DNA of 64,000 bases, taken from Armatimonadota bacterium. GTDB lineage: Bacteria; Armatimonadota; Hebobacteria; CAIYQO01. Shown here piece after piece: positions 58,005 to 64,000 of this stretch. How positions within the stretch are numbered: position 1 is the stretch's first letter; each line of letters starts with the position of its first letter. Position numbers and translations under genes: made by a program. Where the stretch lies: positions 1 through 64,000 of the forward strand of contig JAKPKV010000028.1 in the NCBI GenBank assembly GCA_029553475.1, in the 5' to 3' direction. The notes beneath the pieces were generated by a model. That model did not search any database. It was not told where the DNA came from and saw nothing but the letters and a program-made list of their open reading frames with translations.

Positions 58005-58081
58005 TGGTGCCCCCGGCGCGAATTGAACGCACGACCTAGCGCTTAGGAGGCGCTCGCTCTATCCGACTGAGCTACGGGGGC
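58005..58081 (-). tRNA. tRNA-Arg (anticodon CCT)
   Basis: Minus strand. The acceptor stem pairs GCCCCCG with CGGGGGC, the D arm is GCTC...GAGC, the anticodon arm AGCGC-CTCCTAA-GCGCT gives anticodon CCT (codon AGG), and the T arm is GTGCG-TTCAATT-CGCGC. CCA is encoded after discriminator A. Confidence 0.93.
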
Positions 58082-58115
58082 CACGGCATCATTGTAGCTT
58101 CCCGCCGAAGCGCGG

Positions 58116-59156
58116 TCAAGGTCGTCCCGCCGCCGGCGCGGGGAAGGACACCGCGCCGTCCGCCGGCAGCACCTCCACCCAGGTCTGGCCGGGTTGGAGC
58201 GGCAGCGGCGCGCCGGCGGCGTCGGTATACGTGGTGATGTCGTAGTAGGACGGCTTCGCCCAGCGGATGTCCGTGCGCCGGCCATCCACCAGCAGATACC
58301 CGAGTCCGGCGCCGGTGACGGTGACATCGTACGTGCCGTGCTTCGACGCCGCATACGGCTCGGCGCGCACGCGCTGGATGATGACGTTCCGCGCCACCAG
58401 CGCCTCACCGGACTCCCGATCCACATGGAGCTTGCCGTCCATATAACGGAGGTAGCCGCCTTTTTCCGCGTGATACTCGAGCCGCAGGCGATACTTCACC
58501 GCGCCGCCGAAACTGAGCGCCGCGACCGCCGCCGGGTCATGAAGCCGGACCGGCTGGTCGCCATACCAGCGCGGCAGCGGAGAGACGGCGCCCTCCCACG
58601 CGTGCTGGCGCATGAATGCGCGCAATGTCCCGGTGGCGGTGTAGAGGTTGTGCGGTACGCGCCGGGCGCGCTCCCGCCAGAAGGGGTGCGGGTACTGCAT
58701 TTGGTCGAGATCGTAGATGGAGGGATCCGCCGCGAGAATCTGCAGCGCTTCGTAGCTTTCGCCGCAATGGACGAGCGCGGCCGCGTACTCGCGCGACAAC
58801 TGGATGAAATGCGGGCGCACGCTGCGCACCGGGCCCACCGTTGCCGCGTCCCGGTGGAGATATACGGCCATGAAGCGCGTGATCCCGCCTTCGGTAATCG
58901 CTTCATACACCACGCAGGCGGTCGCCAGGCCGCTTTGCGGGCGCGCCGCCGGCGCGTTTTCAATCATCACCGCCAGCGGACGGCGGGCTATCGCCGCCTC
59001 CGTCGTCGGCAGTCCGTCCAGCGGGCAGACGGGCCGCGCGACGCGCGCCGGCCGTTCCCGTGCGTCGCCCTGTTTCCCGCGGCAGCCCGCCAGCAGGCCG
59101 ACGCTCACCAATAATATCGCCAGTAGCGTGAGGGTTTGTCGCAGTCGCACCATCAT
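58116..59156 (-). CDS. DUF3048-type (YerB-like) lipoprotein
   Basis: A 346-residue protein with a lipoprotein signal peptide and lipobox (LLVSVGLLAGC). The mature part fits DUF3048: CPLDGLPT, RPLAVMIENAPAARPQSGLA, VVYEAITEGGITRFMAVYLH and a second half near LTVDRESGEALVARNVII. Its function is unknown; YerB homologues are surface lipoproteins. Two adjacent ATGs (59156 and 59153) could start it. Confidence 0.82.
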   Translation of the reverse strand: MMVRLRQTLTLLAILLVSVGLLAGCRGKQGDARERPARVARPVCPLDGLPTTEAAIARRPLAVMIENAPAARPQSGLATACVVYEAITEGGITRFMAVYLHRDAATVGPVRSVRPHFIQLSREYAAALVHCGESYEALQILAADPSIYDLDQMQYPHPFWRERARRVPHNLYTATGTLRAFMRQHAWEGAVSPLPRWYGDQPVRLHDPAAVAALSFGGAVKYRLRLEYHAEKGGYLRYMDGKLHVDRESGEALVARNVIIQRVRAEPYAASKHGTYDVTVTGAGLGYLLVDGRRTDIRWAKPSYYDITTYTDAAGAPLPLQPGQTWVEVLPADGAVSFPAPAAGRP

Positions 59157-59330
59157 ACCGTTCCGTCGCCGCACTCCCCCCACAGTATGCCCCGGATGCG
59201 CCGCGCGCATGCGCGCGTATCGCGGGCGCGGGGCGACCACGCCCGCCGGCCGCGCGGCAATGCCCACCGTGAAACTTTTCTTTCTCGCCGGTGTATTTAC
59301 TAATGGAACATATCCAGGAGGTAATAGCCC

Positions 59331-60542
59331 ATGTCACGCCCTATCGCGCGTCCCCGCGCCGGGTTCACCCTCATCGAGCTGCTGGTGGTGATCGCGATCA
59401 TTGCGATCCTGGCCGGCATTCTCTTCCCGGTCTTCAGCCGGGCACGCGCCAAAGGACGGCAGGCGTCGTGCTTGAGCAACCAGAAGCAACTCGCCACCGG
59501 CATCATCATGTATGCCGACGACTGGGAAAAGTATCCCGATACGAACTGGTACCATGTGGTGGAAGGCATCAATGGCGTCACCACTTGCCCGGACACACCG
59601 GACGTCAAAGTCGGCTACGGCATGAACGGCTACCTGCATAACCTGCGCCGCGACCTGATCCGGAATCCGAGCGAGCTCATCGTCACGGCGGACGCCACCG
59701 CCACCTCGACCATCGAGACGGAATTCGGCCGCCATTTCAAAGGCGCCATCGTCAGCCATCTCGACGGCTCGGCGACCTTCGCCCTCACCCCGGAGCAGGC
59801 GGGGCGCTACGCCTGCGGCAAGTTCCCGATTCAACCGATCGTCGTCGTGGACGGCACCGCCATGCTCGAGCGGCCGACGATTTTCGAGGACCTGGGCGCC
59901 GGGGATGAAATCACCACGCAGCTCATCATCGTCGGCCCCTACGGCAAAAACGGCACGTCCTCGAAAAAGACCCTGCACATAGACCTGTGTGGGGAAGGCG
60001 ACTTGGCGCGCCGGCTGGCGGATATCTCGCCGCGCGTCGGCGATCCCGCGCCGATGGCCGAAAAGATCTATGATCCGGATCCGCTGATTGACACCGGGCT
60101 GGGCGGCGAGGCGCCGCTGCAGTTCAAAGTGTGGACGAAACCCACATTCGACCAGGGATTCTGGAGCACCGGCTCCGCCGGCGACGGCACGCTCCGCAAC
60201 GCGTATAACTGCCAGTACTTCGGCCGCACCACCTATGCCGCGCTGTACGTCTACTCCGAAGCCGAGCAATCGGTCACCATGAGCTGGAAGTGCGACGACA
60301 CCGGGAAATTCTGGCTGAACGGCGAGACGCGTCCCGGCGCCACCGGGTGGCAGGAAGACTCCAACGTGGACATCCTGACGGAAAACACCACGTTCACCTA
60401 TCTGCTGCCCAAAGGCATCAATTACTTCCTCTTCAAAGTCTGCAACAACACCGAAGGCGGTGAGGACCCGACGCCCGCCGGCGGCATGAAGCTGAAATTG
60501 AGCTTCGACAAACTCGTCTCCGTCTCGGGTATCATCGAGTAA
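59331..60542 (+). CDS. Pseudopilin-like protein with H-x9-DG motif and jelly-roll-like tail
   Basis: A 403-residue protein with the prepilin leader ([20 protein letters not shown]) and FPVFSRARAKGRQASCLSNQ. The H-x9-DG motif is HFKGAIVSHLDG. Its C-terminal half differs from the two others: FWLNGETRPGATGW and YLLPKGINYFLFKVCNN recall the small beta domain used by sugar-active enzymes for binding. AGGAGG lies before the ATG at 59331. It is monocistronic and followed by a hairpin. Confidence 0.82.
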   Translation: MSRPIARPRAGFTLIELLVVIAIIAILAGILFPVFSRARAKGRQASCLSNQKQLATGIIMYADDWEKYPDTNWYHVVEGINGVTTCPDTPDVKVGYGMNGYLHNLRRDLIRNPSELIVTADATATSTIETEFGRHFKGAIVSHLDGSATFALTPEQAGRYACGKFPIQPIVVVDGTAMLERPTIFEDLGAGDEITTQLIIVGPYGKNGTSSKKTLHIDLCGEGDLARRLADISPRVGDPAPMAEKIYDPDPLIDTGLGGEAPLQFKVWTKPTFDQGFWSTGSAGDGTLRNAYNCQYFGRTTYAALYVYSEAEQSVTMSWKCDDTGKFWLNGETRPGATGWQEDSNVDILTENTTFTYLLPKGINYFLFKVCNNTEGGEDPTPAGGMKLKLSFDKLVSVSGIIE

Positions 60543-60551
60543 CGCCGCGCA

Positions 60552-60571
60552 GGGCCCTCTCCGGAGGGCCC
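60552..60571 (+). terminator. Hairpin after the pseudopilin
   Basis: Perfect 8-bp stem GGGCCCTC/GAGGGCCC with a TCCG loop, ten bases past the stop codon. No T tract. Confidence 0.6.
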
Positions 60572-60602
60572 CGCGTGCTTCACGGGACCCCCGCCCGCCC
60601 TC

Positions 60603-60631
60603 TTGACGGATTGTCCGCGATATTCTATACT
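60603..60631 (+). promoter_or_regulatory. Sigma-70 promoter of the Fur/PerR-type regulator
   Basis: TTGACG (60603-60608), 17-base spacer, TATACT (60626-60631), about 55 bases before the gene. The AT-rich stretch after it (60632-60660) could hold a Fur/PerR-type site, but no clean palindrome was seen. Confidence 0.75.
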
Positions 60632-60687
60632 TCTTTTAAGATTGTACTGATTATCGCTAACGACACCATCCGGAGAGGACAACACGC

Positions 60688-61101
60688 ATGCTCACCGCTG
60701 AATCAGCCCAATCCGCCCTGCAGCGCGCGGGCGTCCGCCTGACCCCGCAGCGCCTGATGATCGTTGACGTCCTGGTCGGCAACCGTACCCATCCCACGAT
60801 CGAGCAAATCTACGCCACCGCGCGCCAACGCTACCCCACCCTGTCGCTGGCCACCGTCTACCATACCGTGGACCTGCTGGCGAAACACGGGCTCATCCTG
60901 GAGCTGCGCGGCAGCAAAGACGGCCTGCGCTGTGACCCGGACACCGCCCCGCACGCCCATGCCTACTGCACGGAGTGCAACGCGGTCTACGACATCATCC
61001 TCCCGGCCGCAGCCGCCCCCGACGCGAGCGCCCTCGACGGTTTTCGTGCGACGCGCGTGGACATCTCGCTGTACGGAGAATGTCAGGCGTGCCGCACGTA
61101 G
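60688..61101 (+). CDS. Fur-family regulator, probably PerR-type
   Basis: A 137-residue metal-dependent regulator. The winged helix has GVRLTPQRLMIVDVLVGNRT and TLSLATVYHTVDLLAKHGLI. The dimer part carries HAHAYCTECNAVYDI and the final GECQAC, the two CxxC pairs of the structural zinc. The peroxide-stress genes just downstream favour PerR over Fur or Zur. An acidic residue needed for PerR sensing (Asp rather than Glu at the metal site) could not be fixed by eye. Ends very close to its last Cys pair. Confidence 0.85.
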   Translation: MLTAESAQSALQRAGVRLTPQRLMIVDVLVGNRTHPTIEQIYATARQRYPTLSLATVYHTVDLLAKHGLILELRGSKDGLRCDPDTAPHAHAYCTECNAVYDIILPAAAAPDASALDGFRATRVDISLYGECQACRT

Positions 61102-61215
61102 CGTGATCGTTCCCGCGCTGTTTTCGACCATTGACACAGACAGCACAGCTTAGCTGTCCGCCGGCACACCGCCGGCACGTGACCCGACCGATAATATCGT
61201 AAAAGGAGTACCACC

Positions 61216-61803
61216 GTGGAGACCACGACCCGCACCCTGGCCGGCACGCAGACCGAGCGCAACATTGTCACGGCGTTCGCCGGTGAGTCCCAGGCACGCA
61301 ATCGCTACAGCTTCTTCGCCTCGAAAGCGCGCGAGGAAGGCTACGTGCAGATCGCCGATATCTTCGAGGAGACGGCCAACCAGGAAAAAGAACACGCCAA
61401 GCGGCTCTTCAAGCTCCTCCAGGGCGGCATGGCCGACATCACCGCCACGTTCCCCGCCGGCGCCATCGGCACCACCGCGGACAACCTTCGCGCCTCCGCG
61501 TCCGGCGAGCACGAGGAGTGGGACGAGATGTATCCGGCCTTCGCCGTGACCGCGCGCGAGGAAGGTTTCCCCGCCATCGCCAAGGTGTTCGAAGCGATCG
61601 CGGTCGCCGAAAAGCAGCACGAACGCCGCTTCCAGGGCCTGCTGGCCAACGTCGAGCGCGGCACGGTGTTCCAGAAGAACACCCAGGTGATCTGGCGCTG
61701 CCGCAACTGCGGGTATCTTCACGAGGGCCCGGAAGCGCCGAAGGCCTGCCCGGCCTGCGCGCATCCGCAGGCGCACTTTGAGCTGCTCGCGGAAAACTGG
61801 TAA
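61216..61803 (+). CDS. Rubrerythrin
   Basis: A 195-residue non-haem di-iron peroxidase. The four-helix bundle has GESQARNRYSFFASKAREEG, ETANQEKEHAKRLFKLLQ and AIAVAEKQHERRF with the Glu/His iron ligands. The C-terminal rubredoxin domain has CRNCG and CPAC. It reduces hydrogen peroxide in the cytoplasm, as in many anaerobes and microaerophiles. GGAG precedes the ATG. Confidence 0.94.
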   Translation: METTTRTLAGTQTERNIVTAFAGESQARNRYSFFASKAREEGYVQIADIFEETANQEKEHAKRLFKLLQGGMADITATFPAGAIGTTADNLRASASGEHEEWDEMYPAFAVTAREEGFPAIAKVFEAIAVAEKQHERRFQGLLANVERGTVFQKNTQVIWRCRNCGYLHEGPEAPKACPACAHPQAHFELLAENW

Positions 61804-61810
61804 GCTACGG

Positions 61811-61839
61811 GGAGGACGGACGCGTTCCGTCCTCCTTTT
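61811..61839 (+). terminator. Rho-independent terminator after rubrerythrin
   Basis: Perfect 10-bp stem GGAGGACGGA/TCCGTCCTCC with a CGCGT loop followed by TTTT, eight bases after the stop codon. Confidence 0.9.
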
Positions 61840-61907
61840 CGCCCATCAGCACGCGCCCATCTCGCTGTTCCACCCGGCGCGACTGTCAATAACAACGGGA
61901 GGTTTCC

Positions 61908-62300
61908 ATGACGACGACAACGATTACCGAGCGTCTGCACGTGTATAAGTGCCTGGCTTGCGGCACGATCGTGGAGGTGCTGCAGGGCGGCCCCGGCACG
62001 CTGGCGTGCTGCGATCAGCCGATGAAGCTGTTCACCGAGAATACCGTGGACGCGGCGAAGGAGAAGCACGTGCCCGTCCTCGAGCGCGTGGACGGCGGCA
62101 TCCTGGTGCAGGTCGGCAGCGTCGCCCACCCGATGGAAGCGGCGCACTACATCGCGTTCATCGAGCTCATCGCCGACGGCATCGTCTATCGCCAGTTCCT
62201 GAATCCCGGCGACGCGCCGCAGGCCTTCTTCCCGGTGACCGCGGCGACCGTCGCGGCGCGCGAGTACTGCAACCTGCACGGCCTCTGGAAAGGAGCGTGA
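61908..62300 (+). CDS. dfx: Superoxide reductase (desulfoferrodoxin)
   Basis: A 130-residue protein. The N-terminal desulforedoxin-like site has C15, C18, C34 and C35. The catalytic iron site has H54 in EKHVP, H74, H80, H124 and C121 (REYCNLHG). It reduces superoxide to peroxide, which rubrerythrin can then remove. It is the first of a pair with ferritin, three bases apart. Confidence 0.94.
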   Translation: MTTTTITERLHVYKCLACGTIVEVLQGGPGTLACCDQPMKLFTENTVDAAKEKHVPVLERVDGGILVQVGSVAHPMEAAHYIAFIELIADGIVYRQFLNPGDAPQAFFPVTAATVAAREYCNLHGLWKGA

Positions 62301-62303
62301 CGC

Positions 62304-62822
62304 ATGATCAGCGACACGATGCAAGCGGCCCTCAACGACCAGATCAACGCGGAACTCTACTCGTCGTACCTGTACCTGTCCATGGCGGCGTATTACCAGG
62401 ACAGTGACTTGCCCGGCTTCGCCAACTGGATGCGCATGCAAACGCTGGAAGAAGGCGTGCACGCCACCATGTTCTTCGACTTCCTCATCGAGCGGGGCGG
62501 CCGCGTGCTGCTGCAGCCCATCGCCGGCCCGCCGACGGCATGGGATTCGCCCCTCGCGCCGTTCGAGCAGGCGTATGAACACGAAACCGTCGTCACCCGG
62601 CGCATCAACGACCTGGTGACGCTGGCGCTCGAGGAACGCGACCACGCCACGGTCACCTTCCTCGACTGGTTCGTGCGCGAGCAGGTGGAAGAGGAAGCAT
62701 CGGCGCTGGCCATCGTCAAGCAGCTCCGCATGATCGGCGACGACCGCGGCGGCCTCTTCATGCTCGACCGCGAGCTCGCCGCCCGCGTCTTCACGCCGCC
62801 GGCGGCCAACGCCGCGGGGTAA
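62304..62822 (+). CDS. Ferritin
   Basis: A 172-residue ferritin with ferroxidase ligands visible in AELYSSYLYLSMAAYYQ (E17), TLEEGVHATMFFDFLIERG (E50, H53) and YEHETVVTRRINDL (E94). Stores iron as a mineral in a 24-subunit shell. Being coupled to superoxide reductase suggests a shared oxygen-stress response. Confidence 0.92.
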   Translation: MISDTMQAALNDQINAELYSSYLYLSMAAYYQDSDLPGFANWMRMQTLEEGVHATMFFDFLIERGGRVLLQPIAGPPTAWDSPLAPFEQAYEHETVVTRRINDLVTLALEERDHATVTFLDWFVREQVEEEASALAIVKQLRMIGDDRGGLFMLDRELAARVFTPPAANAAG

Positions 62823-62839
62823 TCGCCATGTGCAACCCG

Positions 62840-62875
62840 ACAGGGGCGGCGCCGTCGTTGCCGCCCCTGTCTTTT
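62840..62875 (+). terminator. Rho-independent terminator after ferritin
   Basis: 11-bp stem ACAGGGGCGGC/GCCGCCCCTGT with a 9-base loop, followed by CTTTT. Confidence 0.88.
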
Positions 62876-62906
62876 GGCCTCTCTGACGCTTACGAGGGGG
62901 ACCCGT

Positions 62907-64000
62907 ATGGACCCGCAACAACTCGAACTCGCCGTCGTGCTCGCCCGCATTCAGTTCGCCTTCACCACCGCCTTTCATTTCCTGTTTCCCCCCATCACCA
63001 TCGGGATGAGCTGGATCATCGCGGGCCTGATGTATCGCTACTGGCGCACGAATGACGAGGTCGTGACACGCGCGGCGCGGCTCTGGATCCGCATCTTCGC
63101 GCTCACCTTCGCCGTCGGCGTCGCCAGCGGGATCGCGCTGGAATTCCAGTTCGGGGCAAACTGGGCCGCGTATTCGCGCTTCGTGGGCGACATCTTCGGG
63201 GCGCCGCTGGCGGCGGAAGTCGTCTTCACCTTCTTCCTGGAGTCCACCTTCCTGGCGATGCTCGTGCTCGGATGGGGCCGGCTGTCCCGCGGCGTCCACT
63301 TCCTCTCCGCCGTCCTCGTCGCGGTGGGCGCCACCCTGTCCGCCTTCTGGATCCTCGTCGCCAACTCGTGGATGCAGACGCCCGCCGGTTATACGATGGT
63401 GAACGGCCGTCCCGAGCTCGCCAGCTTCGCCGCCGCCGTCTTCAACCCCTCCACGCTGCCGCGCTTCCTGCACACGGTTGACGCCTGCCTGATGACCGGC
63501 GCCTTCTTCGTCCTCGGCCTCAGCGCCATCCTGCTCTTGCGGCGGCGGCAGCGCGAGGTCGCCCGCCTCTCGTTCAACATCGCGCTGCTCGTCGCCTTCG
63601 CGGCGTCCGTGCTGCAGCTCGGCGCCGGCCACTTCCACGCCGTGCAGGTGGCGCAGACGCAGCCGGAGAAGCTGGCCGCCTTCGAGGGGCTGTATGTGAC
63701 GCAAGCCCACGCCCCGCTCCTCATCTTCGGCATCCCCGACCCCGCGGCGCGCACCGTCCATTACGCGATCAAGATCCCCGGCATGCTGAGCTGGCTGGCG
63801 ACGGGCGATCCCCGCGCCGTCGTGCGCGGCCTGAACGACTTCGGCGACGATATCCCGCCCATCGCGCTCACCTTCTACCCCTTCCACCTGATGGTCGCGT
63901 TCGGGCTCTACTTCATCGGCGTGACGCTCCTCGGGCTGTTTCTCTGGTGGCGGAACGCGCTGCATGACAATCGCCTCTTCCTCCGCCTCGCGATCGTCAC
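62907..64000 (+). CDS. cydA: Cytochrome bd oxidase subunit I, N-terminal part (3' end outside window)
   Basis: The frame is open to the end of the window (364 residues). FTTAFHFLFPPITIGMSWII carries the first haem-ligand His, ALEFQFGANWAAYSRFVGDI and FFLESTFLAMLVLGW are CydA segments, and LPRFLHTVDACLMTGAF carries the second His. Quinol oxidase with high oxygen affinity, fitting its oxygen-defence neighbours. GAGGGGG lies before the ATG. Confidence 0.93.
   Translation, partial: MDPQQLELAVVLARIQFAFTTAFHFLFPPITIGMSWIIAGLMYRYWRTNDEVVTRAARLWIRIFALTFAVGVASGIALEFQFGANWAAYSRFVGDIFGAPLAAEVVFTFFLESTFLAMLVLGWGRLSRGVHFLSAVLVAVGATLSAFWILVANSWMQTPAGYTMVNGRPELASFAAAVFNPSTLPRFLHTVDACLMTGAFFVLGLSAILLLRRRQREVARLSFNIALLVAFAASVLQLGAGHFHAVQVAQTQPEKLAAFEGLYVTQAHAPLLIFGIPDPAARTVHYAIKIPGMLSWLATGDPRAVVRGLNDFGDDIPPIALTFYPFHLMVAFGLYFIGVTLLGLFLWWRNALHDNRLFLRLAIV

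Noticed and set aside
61102-61215. A TTGACA at 61129 as promoter of rubrerythrin, and CCGATAAT near 61190 as sigma-28 site
   Set aside because: No -10 at the right distance from TTGACA, and no TAAA-type box before CCGATAAT.
61719-63965. A 748-codon minus-strand open frame
   Set aside because: It lies opposite rubrerythrin, superoxide reductase, ferritin and cydA, all of which are recognisable.

Overview
The window is high-GC bacterial chromosome. The best taxonomic hint is three pseudopilins that start with the [19 protein letters not shown] leader, continue into LFPVFARAR-type sequence and carry an H-x9-DG motif. Together with Gfo/Idh/MocA oxidoreductases, a DUF1080 protein, a GH116 enzyme and LacI regulation, this resembles Armatimonadota (Planctomycetes-like repertoires share parts of it). 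That placement is inference; there is no rRNA here. No prophage, transposase or CRISPR array was seen.

Layout. 1-5.1 kb: end of a class A penicillin-binding protein, small membrane proteins, an AT-rich island carrying pyrE, an OsmC protein, a sugar-type oxidoreductase and a repeat-rich spacer. 5.1-11.6 kb (minus strand): a Bcr/CflA-type MFS pump, a beta-helix protein, and a tightly coupled operon of an SLC45/GPH-like transporter, a nitrilase pseudoenzyme and an intact nitrilase. 11.3-19.5 kb (minus strand): a seven-gene, mostly ATGA-overlapped operon of coiled-coil membrane protein, Clp-like AAA+ unfoldase, small radical-SAM activase, zinc-ribbon/FHA protein, PP2C phosphatase, Ser/Thr kinase and small membrane protein. 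This is the best candidate for an undescribed system. 19.9-30.1 kb (plus strand): flagellar switch, export and regulatory genes (fliM, fliN, fliOPQR, flhB, flhA, flhF, a 68-aa membrane protein, fliA, a SwrB-like protein). 30.1-39.2 kb (minus strand): flgJ-like, flgM, flgN, flgK, flgL, fliW, csrA, fliC, flaG, fliD, fliS, fliT-like, the gene order known from Bacillus subtilis. Sigma-28 promoters stand before fliC and flgM.

39.3-50.4 kb is a carbohydrate region: DUF1080 protein, GH116 glycosidase, oxidoreductase, a large glycosidase-like protein, two pseudopilins with lectin-like tails, and a divergent LacI regulator with two palindromic operators. 50.5-58.1 kb holds housekeeping-type genes: CBS/DUF1385 protein, an arginyl-tRNA-synthetase-like protein that has lost its HIGH and KMSKS signatures, a DarA-type PII protein, tmk, a TPR protein, pth and tRNA-Arg(CCT). 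58.1-64 kb has a DUF3048 lipoprotein, a third pseudopilin, and an oxygen-defence cluster (Fur/PerR regulator, rubrerythrin, superoxide reductase, ferritin, start of cydA) with clear terminators.

Several families of non-coding palindromic repeats sit in the gaps, including a 115-bp palindrome present three times (once nested inside a 367-bp element with perfect 23-bp inverted ends) and a GC-rich element present twice in opposite orientations.
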